Assembly (NCBI GenBank): GCA_010015655.1
Contig: ML976674.1
Span: 827,028 to 891,027, forward strand
DNA from: Bimuria novae-zelandiae CBS 107.79
Taxonomy: Eukaryota > Ascomycota > Dothideomycetes > Pleosporales > Didymosphaeriaceae
DNA: 64,000 nucleotides
Direction: 5' to 3'
Shown here: positions 45,040 through 56,593 of the stretch, piece by piece
Position numbering within the stretch: position 1 is the stretch's first letter
Layout of the letters: the number at the start of each line of letters is the position of its first letter
The notes under the pieces: generated by a model
What the model was told of the DNA's origin: nothing
Databases searched by the model: none
The model's input: only the letters and a program-made list of their open reading frames with translations
Translations under genes and position numbers: made by a program

Positions 45040-46471
45040 CTTGGTGAAGTTGCGCACAGTGATGAAGTGTCGGTGTTGAAGGGGTATTCAAGGGATTCTT
45101 GGAACAACCTCCCGCGGGGTCTGGTTTTGTAAAGGTATTTATTGTGGACGATGTGCCGCTGTCTCTTTCTCGGTTGAGGGCAACTGGCAAAATCTGAGGG
45201 CGCGTGGGTTCGCGCCACGACCCGATTAACCCCACGATGGGCTGAGCTAGCACGGAACGGGAAAGGCGCGGCCGAGGGGCACTTGCAGATCCACACTCAA
45301 GGGCGTTCGGGCAGGCACGAATGCTGCGGAGGCAAGCACGACCGACGCAACTTCTGACGGCAACAACCATGGCTTTCAACAGTCAGAACAGAGTCGCCTA
45401 CAGCACCTCTCCGGCACTGCCGACGGTGCATCTGTTTGTCGGGTTAGGGTAACGCATCGAATCTGACACAGCCCTCAGGTTTCAAGCGTTGGGGGCGCGC
45501 AGGGACCACAGATCTATTTCAGACCAATGACAGATTATACGTCCCGGGAGCTACAGTATCCTTGTAAGCTGTGACATGCATGTGGTTAGAAGTGCCCGAT
45601 ATTGGCCAGCCGCTGGAAGACAGTGCGTCGTCAGTGCTTGCCGGTGCGTTGTTCTCACCCTGCAGGTCTCCCTCTCCGTCTTCCAACATCGCCCTCTTTG
45701 CGGGCACCCAGACGACAACAGCACCATGCCGCACCGTGGAGCGGCGCCATTCGGCTAGAATCCCCATTCCGTCGTCTTTCCCCTGGACTCCTATTGCAAT
45801 CATTCCTCCCTTCGGCGAAGGAAGAGCAGCGCCACGCCAACGGCTCGAGCCTGGTCGCTCCCTGCACCCGCTCGAGACGCCCCAACTCCAACGGTTTCCC
45901 TGGACGGTTCGACGCGTCCTTCGGTGAATTTTGGTGGTCTTCGCGGAGGCGGGCGTGTTGTTTCTGCTGCGCTTTGCGAACAGTCTTCCGTCACTTCTCA
46001 CATCTGAACAGCCCTGAAGCGCACGGGCATTACGCTAAGGGCCTCGCACCTGCCTCGCCTTGTCCGTCACACGCTAAACGGCTTCCCGAACATCATCAAA
46101 CGCCAGCCAACAGCACCACGCGCTTTGGTCGACCCGCCGTTTTCTATCACCACAACATTGGCATCTCAACAACGTCGCCTTCCCACGGTAGGCTTTCTCT
46201 ACCAAGAGGTTCGAGGCAAATCTTTCCGCGCACTGGGACCAATATTGCAGCTTCATCGAGTTTGTCGCGTTGTCAAAGACACCGCCAACCGTTCAGTCTA
46301 TTGCTGCGCAGGGCCACACATTAGCGCCCTCACCTCGCAAAACGAAGCCTCTACTCTTTTAGGGCAATTTGCCTCACGAAACGAAGCCTAGAGCAAACGA
46401 ACCTCTCTTTTTGAAATCCGAGCCCATGTTCAGCCCCGTACGAAGAAGTCCCATTCTCTCAGTCCACACCC
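45040..46471. promoter_or_regulatory. Divergent promoter region between DHS and the SANT gene
   Basis: 1432 bases between head-to-head genes. Long frames occur (for instance plus 45602-46324) but are Ser/Arg/Pro-rich readings of C-rich leader sequence without domains. Much of 46000-46471 is probably the 5' UTR of the SANT gene, with pyrimidine runs ahead of its ATG. Confidence 0.5.
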
Positions 46472-49400
46472 ATGTCGTCCTCGAGATATCCAGACAGCCG
46501 ATACGTACGCGACAGGTCGCCGCCGTTCCGCGACAGAAGGCAGTCTACATACGGAAGCACATACCCCCCTAGGGCCAATGACTCTGGCCCGCGCTCGAAT
46601 GCAGACTCGAGCGGCTTCCCGCCCAGGGAGACCCCGCGTGGTCCAAAGTCAGTTGTAGACGGCCCACGAGGGCCTCCTGCGGGAGGGCCATCTGGTCCAC
46701 CATCTGCGCCGCGAGATGGGCGAGGCAGAGGGTTTGCAGGCCGTGGTGAGGCGCCGTCATTACGCGATGCGCCGCCGCTATCAAGCATACCTCACCCACA
46801 TCCGTCACATAATTCTTGGCGCGCGTCGGACAGAGACCGCGACCGGGATTTTGACCGCGATCGGCGTGACAGGCGACCATCGCCGCCTAGGCGGTCTCCC
46901 GTAAGAGACTCAAGAGACAATCGCGACCAACGAGATTTCCCTCCGCGCGATCTCGACATCAGTCGTGCTAGAAGAAACTCTCGAGATGGCCCGCCTTCTG
47001 CAGGGTCGACTTATTCGGACCCTCCTCTCAACACTGGCTCATCATACAGGGGCAGTGGATTTGGGCGGGGCCGAGGCGGACGAGACTTTCACGGCGAAGG
47101 ACGAGGGCGCGGTAGGCCAATGTATCCAGACGATAGAGATCGACATCACGAAGGACGTGATCGCATTCCTGATCGTTCGTATCGGCCGCGTAGCCGCTCA
47201 AGGGACCCTGTACGACGGGACCGAGACGCCCGTGATGAGCGCGATCGAGATTTTGACAGAAGAGAGCGTGACGACCGAAGGTTTGTACCGAGGGAGTACG
47301 ACTCTTATATTGGCCCGGCTGGTGCGAAACCGGGACCACGTGCGCTAGATACTCACCGAGGAAGCACCACCCTTGATTCGAGACATCTTCCTGGTACCCC
47401 CACAGGCGCAGCCCCACATTCGACCCACCATTCACCCGCCGACAGGCATGGACCGCCTGTGGACTCCTACACAAGACGCGTTTCAATCGCAACAGACGCA
47501 CTCGGCAATAAAGATGCCAGGCGTGAACCAGGACGGGATGACCTTCTACTGGCGAGTCGTGCGGAGGCCTCCCGGGAGCGTTACGCACCGCGAGCATCAT
47601 CTCCCCCTGCTGCAGTGCCTGCATTTGGCTCCAATGTCTGGAGAAACCCGCTCCTCGATGTAAAACCCACCACTGCATCCCAGCCACCGAAACTTACACC
47701 GTCTACACCTTCGGTGCCTGCGCAACCTGCACCTGCAGGCGCGGTTCCGGCTACACCCACAGCTCCCAAGCCGAGTGTGCCTGCTGGACTGTCTACCGCA
47801 CCGCCAACAGGACCTAAGGCTGACCGCGCCCCGGAGCGACAAATTGCAGATCCTCAGTCTCAGATCCAGAGCTCCAACCAAGCGGCGGATAGCAAGATGC
47901 CTTTGGAGCAGCCACGTATCGACGCGCGTCCGCCACTCGCTCTGCCCACGACTAGCAATAATGGTATCTCTCCCTCGAATACGGAACCGAAGTCGTCAGC
48001 TCTTGTTAATATGAACGCCTCTCACTCAGCTATCTCTCCTCCGGCAGGTCCATCAGCAGCAACACGAGTTCCACCTACCGGGCCACAAGCAGCTCTCAGA
48101 GCCAATGTATCGCCTTCTTTCCCTAGACCAGCTCGCCTACCTTACATTAACAACCCGCGGGATCCGTCTCCGAATGCTGTGCAACCAGCCATTTCTTCTC
48201 GTAGTGGCAGCGGAAATGGCACAATAATGTTGAGCAATACTTCACCCAAGACTCTACCTGCAAATATCCCAACTGGCCCTAAAGCTGATAGGGGTAATCA
48301 AATGGCAGCACGGCCGCCTATGTACCCACCTCCGGATCGATCTGGCTTTGCAGCTTCCCGTATGTCCATGAATGGACCACCTAAGAGTATGCAATGGGTG
48401 CGGCCGGGGCTGAATTTGAACAACAGAACCACAATTCCTACAAAGCGCGAATTTCCTTCTGAAGATCGCGACCGAGCTTTTAACATGGCGCCCAAAGCGC
48501 CTAAGCTAGAAGCAGGTATTTCTGCTCCAGAGTCGCAACGTGCCGAGAAGGCCAAGTCAGATTCTCCTTCTATCGTCCGGCCCCCAGGGGACCTTGGAGT
48601 TGGTCGTGATCGGAGAGCATCTGGAGATCACCGTAGGGCTGACTCGCCTAAACCTGCCTCAATCGAGACTCGGCGCTTTTCCAACGTATCTATGGGTGAG
48701 GCTCCTCCAGCTACAGAAAAGCCTCCGGTATCAGCAGCTTCGTCTGCTCCCGAGGTGCTGCAGGATTCAGATGAAGATCTCGACTTGGACGAGGACGACT
48801 TTGCGGAATCAGAGGCCAAGTACAATCGCGAGAAGGCTCTGCTAGAATCAAAACGTATCGATCTCAGTGCACCGCACTTGCGTGCCACTACACCTTTACA
48901 AGAGATCATGTTGTTGGCAAATTTGACTGCGGATCACCTTCCACAAGAAGAGCCAAAAGTTGCGGAACCGACTTTTGTACCTTCACCCAAGACATCTCCG
49001 GTCGTTCCACAAGAGAGTACCACGGCCGAGCTTCCAACGCCAAAAGCTGAGGAAACCGAAGATGTGGATATGGAATACAGGGAGGAAGACGAAAAGCAGC
49101 TTGCTCCCGCCACAAGGGCACTTCGTCTACGTCGCGGCACCGATGCAGATCACGAGGACGCCCCGGATTTGAGTTCGCTCCCATTTCTCGGCTCGGGACC
49201 GCCAACACCTGTTTCCGAACTAGAAGGGCCGCGCGTATCCGACATTGTCATGCTCGCTATTCGAGACAAATTGCGGAAGTCCATAGAGCCCGAACGCGAC
49301 ACCGAGGATGCTTTAGAAGAGTATGCTGCAGCGTACCGTCAATGGCGGATGCATATTCGCGTTCTCGATACTGCAAAGGATTCGGACAGCCTCGAGCGAC

Positions 49401-52400
49401 CAGCTTCCGTTGAGCCGAGCGTGAAAGTCACAACACCGGGGCTTGACACTTCTGTCATGGGCCCGATCCTGGACGCCCCGGCTCCTACAACCGGTCGTCG
49501 AGGCCATGCGAGCCGATGGGCTACCGAATTTGATCTTGAGCTTGCAATGCAAGAGTCCTTGCGTACTGCGGAACTGGAGAGGGAACAGCATGAGAAGGAG
49601 CCGAGGCGATCGTGGGCTGATCCTGAGAAAGAAGCCGAGGTTCCAGCCGAACTAACCGACTATGAACTGCAGCGACGAAGATTTATAGACACGAACTTTC
49701 AGCGGGAACCTGGGCAAGGTATCTTTGCATTTCATTATGAGCCGCCTGAAGACGATTTTACCGAAGAAGAGCATCGTATTATGGTGCAACAGTACAGAGA
49801 TCAATACGCGAAGAAGTGGGGGAAGCTGGCGGAGATTCTGTACAAGGAGGCTGGCACCAGCAGAACATACAAAGATTGCATCAATCACTACTATGCTACA
49901 AAATGGCAAAAGGAATACAAAGGTAAAGTCAGAAGGGGACGAGGCGGGCCGCGGAGAAGGGGCGGAGCTGGTCGTGGACGTGGAGCTATCGCTAACATGG
50001 AACGGCCCGACCCCTCAGCAGAAGATGGCCTCGCTCCGGCCCTAACGGAGACTGGACGACCACGGCGTTCAGCAGCACCCACTTTCGGAGCGGAAACGGA
50101 TCAAGACCCAACGACATCTACACCGACCCCGGGGCGCGTTCGCAGGCAAACAGACGCGGACGGAACACAAGAGAAGGTCGGCCGGCGCGGTAAGACTGGG
50201 AAGGACAAGGGTGGACGAAAGGCCAAGGCGCAGCCTCTGGCTGTGGTGCCAGCTGGGTCCCCTGTGAAAGTTGAGCGCAAACCGATGGGTGTCAAAATGG
50301 AGGACGAATTCAACAAAGTAGGAGACATGCCCTTGCCGATGCAAGGAGGCATGCAGGATGAACCAATGATTCTCCAAGCGGAACCGCAGTACCACCCAAT
50401 TCTCGGTATGACGGATCGGCCCAGGTTACAACCAACCAGCTCCCGAGCTGGTCCTTCGAGTTACTGGTCCGTCACCGAACAGACGGATTTTCAGAAGAAC
50501 GTTGCGCACTTCGGTACTGATTGGGCGGCAATTGCCACGCACATGGGCACCAAAACTCAAACCATGGTGAAGAATCAATATCTTCGACTTGTAGAAGGCG
50601 GCTCGAAAGAGCTTGAAAAAGCTGCGGAGGAGGCTGATGAGAGGCGAAACAGAGGAATCGATTTAGGTCTGCCTCCAGTTCCGACTCCCGCACAGAAACG
50701 ACGTTACGAAAGCACTCAAACGACAGTCCCCCGGACTCTTGCACCGACGCCTGACACACCAGGAGGCTTTCCTATGGGCCTCTCGAAAGCATCTCCTCCC
50801 AGCATACCGTCCGGAGCGAGGTTCCCGAGCATAGCACAAGCACCCCAGTCAAAACCCCTGGTTCCAGGTACACCCTATTCAATGCCGGATTCTTCACTTG
50901 TGTCGATCCCGCAGCCGCAGCAGTCTCCTCCAACGCATGCGGTTCGTCAGTCAATAAACCACTTGTCGCAATTAGACACCCGTCGTCAAGGCCCAATTGC
51001 CGGTTTCTTCTCTGACGAGCTACCACGAGGCATGGAACACCGTCCACCATCGCAGTCATCCAATATACCGCCAAATTCACGTGCCCTCCCATCTCACGCT
51101 CAAACACAAATACATGCGCAATCGCCACTTTTTCGCCCGGCTTTCCAAGAACGCGAGCCCCCAAGGGTAGAACAGCAGCAGGACCGATACCAGCCCCAGC
51201 ATGTCCGCCACATCTCGGGCGAGGCCCGTCACGGGAGACCCTTTGGGTCCGGTGCAGTGCAGGGTCGTCCTAGTGCCAATGCTGGCTCACCCGAGAATCG
51301 CCCTCTCTCGTACCAGCATCGTCACCAGCATTCACTGGTGGATACGGCCGTGCAATCACCTATATCGATGTCACCAGCCCAACAGGTGCCATCTCGGGCT
51401 GCTCTGGCAACACCACCGGTCAAGGAGGAGTCTAGACATTACCCTGTTTCATATCCACAGGTTCAGACTCAACAACCCATGCACATCCCAACACAACCGC
51501 AAGCTTACGCGCCATCGTCATCGTCTCTCACTCCAGCTCAAGTGTCGGCGCCAACGTCTTCCGCTTCGAGTGCTCCGAAGCCTGTGGAACCACCTAGAAA
51601 GTCAAATTTGATGTCACTCCTCAATGACGAGCAGCCAGAGGAGCCAAAGAGAAAGAAGCCTGTCGAGCAAAGTGTTCCATCGCATACTCCAACCCCACAA
51701 CAGCAGACCCCCATCGCAGCGCCGCCTCCTCCCCCAGCGTCACAGCCTCTGCCTCAACAACGCCGTGATCCTTATGTGGAGGCAACAACGCAGCCACAGC
51801 CACCATATGGCCGCCTTCCATACGCGCAACAACCTGGAATGGCTCAGATTCCGGGCCGACAAGTTGTCGATCTGACAAGGGATCAAACACCCGCGGGGCG
51901 GCATTCGCGTGACGAATGGCAGAGACAATACCCAGGTCACAGCCAAGCAGCACAAGGGCCTGCGATCAACTCCTCGCATCCGAATATCCCACAACCTGTG
52001 TACAGCGATAGGACAGCTTTCTTGAGTGGCAACCATCGGTCTGTACTGACGCAACACAATCAATCTCGCCACAACCCGTCTCCGCCACCCCTCTCTGCGT
52101 TCCAGAACTCGCCACATCTGCACTCGCGTACTCCAAGCCTAAGCGGACCACCTGGGCAACAGCCACGTCATGGTATGAGTGCATCTACCGCCTCACAGCT
52201 TGTACAAGCGCCGTCTGGGGCATCACACATCCTCCAGCCTAATCCATATGCGCAGGTGGATCCCCCTGGCGGTGGGACACAGTCTGCAGGTCCTGTAGGT
52301 ATGCGACCAAGCCCGCATCTTCATACCAGCCACCTAGGAGGTCAAAGAGATGTACACAGTCGCAATGAACACTCTCAAGTCCACAACGGAAACTTGGCGT

Positions 52401-53083
52401 ACTCGAATCCACAAACACCTAGCGAGCAGCATCATGGGGCTCCACATGTTCGGGGTCCTTCCATGGCGGACCAGTTCCGACGAGAGCCACGCGAAATACA
52501 TCACGAGTTCGACCCACGCACTATAGATCGCGACATGAGCCGTGAAATCCAGCATCGTGCTGATGCACTGCTACGCGAACGGGAACCAATGCTGTCACGC
52601 TCCGTTGGCCCACCTCCGACTCACCAGGATCTACGATACCAACCTCCGCCGCAGGATAGGGCTTTCGGTGGGCAACAGCGATCTCATACACCGCTTTCGC
52701 GATCCGACCATGGCCCGCCGCCGCTGCAACATCCACCTCGCTCCTCCTTGGGCGATAATCACCCACTGTACGGCGGTCATTCCCGACCAGAAGAGCGCTT
52801 TAGAGACCCGTTCGCACGCGAGAACAATCGTCTGCGCGAAGAGCAGGCGCAGCGTGAAGAGTTCTACGCCGGGCACCGCGAGCGCGAACGCCGCGAGCGC
52901 GAAATACATGAGCTGAGAGAGCGAGACGCGCAGATGCAGCGAGAGAGGATGATGGGAAAGGGTCCGCCGCAGGGTCCTCCGGGCCCGGAACAGAGAGGCA
53001 CGCCGGGTCCGCCGCAAGGGCCGGGAGGCATGGATTGGGCGAATGCAGTGCCTAGACAACAGCATGGGGAATGGCGTGGATAG
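46472..53083 (+). CDS. Large SANT/Myb-domain chromatin co-repressor (Snt1/NCoR-like)
   Basis: A single uninterrupted frame of 2203 residues. Residues 1-300 are Arg/Asp/Ser/Gly-rich (YRPRSRSRDPVRRDRDARD), followed by long Pro/Ser-rich disorder. A first SANT domain is near 1095-1145 (FTEEEHRIMVQQYRDQYAKK, WGKLAEIL, CINHYYATKW), preceded by a conserved PPEDDFTEEE leader and followed by an RG-rich patch (RRGRGGPRRRGGAGRGRG). A second SANT domain is near 1330-1378 (SYWSVTEQTDFQKNVAHFGT, DWAAIATHMGTKT, VKNQYLRL). Paired SANT domains with this spacing are characteristic of Snt1/NCoR/SMRT proteins, which scaffold histone deacetylases (Set3 complex in yeast). A charged coiled coil lies at about 2115-2165 (REEFYAGHRERERREREIHE). 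It is nuclear by inference, and the exact orthology is likely but not proven. Confidence 0.9.
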   Translation: MSSSRYPDSRYVRDRSPPFRDRRQSTYGSTYPPRANDSGPRSNADSSGFPPRETPRGPKSVVDGPRGPPAGGPSGPPSAPRDGRGRGFAGRGEAPSLRDAPPLSSIPHPHPSHNSWRASDRDRDRDFDRDRRDRRPSPPRRSPVRDSRDNRDQRDFPPRDLDISRARRNSRDGPPSAGSTYSDPPLNTGSSYRGSGFGRGRGGRDFHGEGRGRGRPMYPDDRDRHHEGRDRIPDRSYRPRSRSRDPVRRDRDARDERDRDFDRRERDDRRFVPREYDSYIGPAGAKPGPRALDTHRGSTTLDSRHLPGTPTGAAPHSTHHSPADRHGPPVDSYTRRVSIATDALGNKDARREPGRDDLLLASRAEASRERYAPRASSPPAAVPAFGSNVWRNPLLDVKPTTASQPPKLTPSTPSVPAQPAPAGAVPATPTAPKPSVPAGLSTAPPTGPKADRAPERQIADPQSQIQSSNQAADSKMPLEQPRIDARPPLALPTTSNNGISPSNTEPKSSALVNMNASHSAISPPAGPSAATRVPPTGPQAALRANVSPSFPRPARLPYINNPRDPSPNAVQPAISSRSGSGNGTIMLSNTSPKTLPANIPTGPKADRGNQMAARPPMYPPPDRSGFAASRMSMNGPPKSMQWVRPGLNLNNRTTIPTKREFPSEDRDRAFNMAPKAPKLEAGISAPESQRAEKAKSDSPSIVRPPGDLGVGRDRRASGDHRRADSPKPASIETRRFSNVSMGEAPPATEKPPVSAASSAPEVLQDSDEDLDLDEDDFAESEAKYNREKALLESKRIDLSAPHLRATTPLQEIMLLANLTADHLPQEEPKVAEPTFVPSPKTSPVVPQESTTAELPTPKAEETEDVDMEYREEDEKQLAPATRALRLRRGTDADHEDAPDLSSLPFLGSGPPTPVSELEGPRVSDIVMLAIRDKLRKSIEPERDTEDALEEYAAAYRQWRMHIRVLDTAKDSDSLERPASVEPSVKVTTPGLDTSVMGPILDAPAPTTGRRGHASRWATEFDLELAMQESLRTAELEREQHEKEPRRSWADPEKEAEVPAELTDYELQRRRFIDTNFQREPGQGIFAFHYEPPEDDFTEEEHRIMVQQYRDQYAKKWGKLAEILYKEAGTSRTYKDCINHYYATKWQKEYKGKVRRGRGGPRRRGGAGRGRGAIANMERPDPSAEDGLAPALTETGRPRRSAAPTFGAETDQDPTTSTPTPGRVRRQTDADGTQEKVGRRGKTGKDKGGRKAKAQPLAVVPAGSPVKVERKPMGVKMEDEFNKVGDMPLPMQGGMQDEPMILQAEPQYHPILGMTDRPRLQPTSSRAGPSSYWSVTEQTDFQKNVAHFGTDWAAIATHMGTKTQTMVKNQYLRLVEGGSKELEKAAEEADERRNRGIDLGLPPVPTPAQKRRYESTQTTVPRTLAPTPDTPGGFPMGLSKASPPSIPSGARFPSIAQAPQSKPLVPGTPYSMPDSSLVSIPQPQQSPPTHAVRQSINHLSQLDTRRQGPIAGFFSDELPRGMEHRPPSQSSNIPPNSRALPSHAQTQIHAQSPLFRPAFQEREPPRVEQQQDRYQPQHVRHISGEARHGRPFGSGAVQGRPSANAGSPENRPLSYQHRHQHSLVDTAVQSPISMSPAQQVPSRAALATPPVKEESRHYPVSYPQVQTQQPMHIPTQPQAYAPSSSSLTPAQVSAPTSSASSAPKPVEPPRKSNLMSLLNDEQPEEPKRKKPVEQSVPSHTPTPQQQTPIAAPPPPPASQPLPQQRRDPYVEATTQPQPPYGRLPYAQQPGMAQIPGRQVVDLTRDQTPAGRHSRDEWQRQYPGHSQAAQGPAINSSHPNIPQPVYSDRTAFLSGNHRSVLTQHNQSRHNPSPPPLSAFQNSPHLHSRTPSLSGPPGQQPRHGMSASTASQLVQAPSGASHILQPNPYAQVDPPGGGTQSAGPVGMRPSPHLHTSHLGGQRDVHSRNEHSQVHNGNLAYSNPQTPSEQHHGAPHVRGPSMADQFRREPREIHHEFDPRTIDRDMSREIQHRADALLREREPMLSRSVGPPPTHQDLRYQPPPQDRAFGGQQRSHTPLSRSDHGPPPLQHPPRSSLGDNHPLYGGHSRPEERFRDPFARENNRLREEQAQREEFYAGHRERERREREIHELRERDAQMQRERMMGKGPPQGPPGPEQRGTPGPPQGPGGMDWANAVPRQQHGEWRG

Positions 53084-53690
53084 TGTTGTGTTACGACCTT
53101 TTCTCGAACGATTCATGGGTCCTTGTGAAAGCTTTTGAGCGCTATCTTACTTTGTCATTTTCTTTCCTTCGTTTTTGGTTGGCTGCGGTATACCCGTATT
53201 CTTTTGCGATGGGGATGGAAGTATGGGCTGGGCTGGGCTTGGCTTTTTGCATGGTTGGTGTGGTTGCTGCATGTATATGGGATCTGCTTTTTGGGGTGGT
53301 GCATTTGTTTGAGATGGCTGGTTAGGTCATGAGTATCTTGGGAGTTTCGCACTAGGGTGGTTGGGGTTGCGCATGTAGAGGGAAAAGGGGGTAGCCTTGT
53401 GCATTGAGAAGCATGAGCGAGCGATGTGTATTAAGTGTGGAATGTATGATGGAACTTCATAATGATTTTGTGGGGAGTTAGGTGAAGAAACGATTGAACG
53501 TGGTCTGTCTGGTGCTCATGTTCCGCAAGTTGTGTGAGGACGGTGGGATGACTAAGCAGTGTTCGACAATCCGAAAGAAACAAAAATCCTCCTCTGTAAG
53601 ACATTTCTACCAGTAGGGCAAAAACTCTATGTTGCGGCTCTGCTTATCACTACAATTTCTAGTGCGGACGAAGAGCGTGGATGCATCGCC
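53084..53690. other. 3' flank of the SANT gene, no gene
   Basis: Normal-composition sequence with runs of T and G. It changes to TpA-rich repeat debris at about 53700. No supported coding frame. Confidence 0.5.
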
Positions 53691-53699
53691 TAGCCTTTA

Positions 53700-54652
53700 C
53701 TAGTTAAGGTAGGGCTTATATATAATAATAACTTGTTAGATAGAACGAGCTATGGTGAGGTCGGATCTGTACAATCGAGCAGGGACCACCTAGCTTGGCA
53801 CACTAGCGAAGAAGTTAGAACTAGGCAAACATAGTAGGGAGCACTATTGTTAGATTTAATAGTGTTCTGTCACTTGAGATGGTGTGATCTTGATAAAGTT
53901 AATCGATTAAGTAATAGAGATTGGCTAACTTTTCTAGTCTCTCTAACTTAGTATCTATTTTTAAATAATTTAGTAAAGGAATCTCCTCTAGCTTATACTT
54001 CTAATTACTATACTAAATATAATTTATACACTTTAAGTGTAGTAATAATAAATAATAAAGTAATTACTCCTTAGCATAGTACCTACACGCGACTATAATA
54101 AATATATAGTTTTACTTAAAATAATTAGCTTATAAATAATATTATTAGGTAGATTAAAAAAGTGGCTTTATAAGTAGTTAACTTACAAGGATATTAAGCC
54201 TAGAGAGGGGAGCTAATATTAAGATTTATTAAAATTTAATATAACGCATAGTAGGGTATTAGCACTTATTTATACGCCTAAGCTAAGATTCTTAACTTAG
54301 TTATAAGTTACGTAATAAGTTACGCGTCCTAAAAATATTAGAAGTTCTAGAAGTATCTTAGTACTTAGGACCTTAGGATAGAATAAGATTTATAAAATCT
54401 ATAGGACAAGACTTATATATAAGAATGTTAAAAATAGACCTTCTATCTTCGTATTTAATCTAGTTTATTAATTTATTATTTAAATTATACTCTAGCTCTA
54501 GTTAACTTATTTATAACTATATATTACTTTTAATACTAACGATCCTTTTAATACGTGCGAGCTATTAATACCCTTTACTAATTTTAATATTACTTTTACT
54601 TAAGAACTAACCCTAGTCTCTTTTAGGACTAGCTACCCTAAAGGGCTTAACA
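53700..54652 (-). mobile_element. RIP-mutated LTR (54217-54652) plus internal remnant, reverse orientation
   Basis: The minus strand from 54652 begins TGTTAAGCCCTTTAGG and aligns over 436 bp with the LTR at 1678-2113. It continues into the same leader sequence (down to about 53980), and beyond that into further TpA-rich internal sequence to about 53700. No second LTR is present, so it is a truncated element. Confidence 0.75.
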
Positions 54653-54747
54653 GGCCTTTATCCCTAGCTTAATAGACTTCCCTCTCTACAGTACTAACCT
54701 TAAGTCCTTATCGCTCGAAATTTTTATAGAATAGTCTTATCTAAACC

Positions 54748-55648
54748 TGTTATGACCCAGGAACGTCGGGGCAAGCGAACCTTATGACGGTACACGAGCC
54801 CCACTCCTGGATGACGTAATGTCCCAGGCTGTCCCAGACGCCAAGCCTATGGGACAATGTGGGACCACGTAACCCAGGTCACGTGACGTCCTAGGAATCT
54901 CAAGAAATCCTATAGACACGAGGCATAGGACACTGTGGGACTTCATAGTACAGGAGGGATATTTATACACAGGTGGTTTCCTATGTTATACTCCTTATAG
55001 TTAACTTATATATCTTTTGTGCGAGTACATTCTTTTATATAAACTAATAGTTATCTTATTTATTATAAGATTAAATTATATAGCTACGCGCTAAGTGTCT
55101 GTTAAGATCCCAAAGAGGTAGCTGGTCTCTAAGGGGCTAAGGTTGGTTCTCGGGCAGGAATACTGTAGTAGGACAGGAGAGGGTCGTAGTAATAGCTTGC
55201 GCTTGTCACTGGGGCGTTGGTATTAAAGGTGTGTACAGCACAATCAAATCAACAAGGTTGCTTATTCAGATCCAAACGATAGATTAATAAACAGGTTGAA
55301 CACGAATGCCATAAGGGTATTCGTGCTGGGTTATATACACAACTATTCGTGCCATCCTTTCCGTTCTACCATCCGTACTTTGGTAGGATGGTATTGTCGT
55401 CCCGGATGTTGCTGCCATCCCTTTCTTGGCGGGATGGTTCTTCTTGGCGGGATGTTGGATCACGTGACCTCGGTAGTGCAGTCCCACCGTGGGTTACCCC
55501 GCTGCGCTCACCGTTGGTTGTTCTTTGTTGCGATTGTTTAGATCTCAACAGTGTCGTATTAACTTATACTATTAAAAAATTTATAAAGTGTTACTTTATC
55601 TTTACTACCCTAACCTGGATCGGACCAAGGTGTGAGCGCCTTATAACA
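54748..55648 (+). mobile_element. Solo LTR of a second family, AAACC duplication, split by another solo LTR
   Basis: Starts TGTTATGACCC and ends GCCTTATAACA, with AAACC at 54743-54747 and 55649-55653. Subtracting the inner solo LTR and its duplication (456 bp) leaves 445 bp. It is mostly clean from 54748 to about 54985, then TpA-rich. Confidence 0.85.
55100..55550 (+). mobile_element. Chimeric solo LTR, 451 bp, GTGTC duplication
   Basis: Starts TGTTAAGATCCC and ends AGATCTCAACA, with GTGTC at 55095-55099 and 55551-55555. The first about 205 bases match the solo LTR at 16872; the rest is unrelated apart from the last few bases. It contains repeated GGATGGT/GGGATG motifs. It is nested inside the solo LTR at 54748-55648. 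Confidence 0.92.
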
Positions 55649-55869
55649 AAACCTATAAACCTCCTTCTAATACTAAAAAGTTATTATTAGTCCTATACGC
55701 GCTACAGGGCGTAATTTTATGCAAGACTACTACGTTAATTAGTACTTCTACTAGAAGCGAGTTACTAGTCCTAGTTAATATAAAATAACCCCGCACGTCT
55801 TACGTTATATAATTATAAATATTTTACTATAAGATATTTAGCTGTGTAGATTGCGCAAGCGCTTAGAAT

Positions 55870-56181
55870 TGTCAGATTAAACGACCTACTGTGAATCACA
55901 GTAAGTCATACTGTCACCTATAGTATGAGTGCGATCCATCTACTGTCTCCTCACCTGAACTATCGCCCAGAGTGCGACAGGACGAAGAAGGGAGGCTAGC
56001 ACACTACTGCCCCTGCACTAACCTATATAGTGCAAGCGTCAAACGACGCTAGATAGACACCTCGCGCACAGTCGAGTTTCTGAACGAGAATCAACCATCA
56101 TCTCCATCATCAATATCCACACAATCATCTCACTGTGACTCACTGTGACTTCCTTCATCAAAGATACCCTCATATCTGACA
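55870..56181. mobile_element. Solo LTR, 312 bp, AGAAT duplication
   Basis: Starts TGTCAGATTAAACGACC and ends CATATCTGACA, giving TGTCAGAT/ATCTGACA inverted termini, with AGAAT at 55865-55869 and 56182-56186. Composition is normal, in contrast to the RIP-rich flanks. The first eight bases equal the start of the inner copia LTR at 27613, but the bodies differ. Confidence 0.9.
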
Positions 56182-56186
56182 AGAAT

Positions 56187-56593
56187 AAATTAAATCTAAC
56201 CTAGGATTAGGAGTAGTGTTAGAACTCTAAGGGCTTAGCGCTTGTTTAGTTAGCTAACTCGTTTTAACTACTAAATATAGCTATTATATAACTTTGAGAT
56301 GCGGTTAACGCCTAGTAATATATATAATACGAAGACACACTATTTACGTCGCCCTTAAGCCCGAAATCCGCCGTTGTCCTCTCTGCTGATTGCCAAATAA
56401 AAGACCCTAATTAAACCTACTACGTCTCTATCCTTTCTCAAGCCTACTAGCGCCGGTTCCTAGACCAAGCAGCAGCCAAGATCTAGTCTCGGCTCGTTAA
56501 AGGGGATACGATGAGATAGGTGAGGTACAGGATAAGGTAGACTACGGGCGGCCCTAGAAATTAAAGCCTGCGCTTTGACAAGTGGGTTATTGG
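56187..56593. other. Repeat-like sequence, no gene
   Basis: Partly TpA-rich, partly normal. No frame, TIR or LTR was assigned before the MITE begins at 56594. Confidence 0.4.

Noticed and set aside
45602..46324. A 240-residue frame upstream of the SANT gene
   Set aside because: Ser/Arg/Pro-rich without domain, overlapped by equally long frames in other phases, and located in the expected promoter and 5' UTR.
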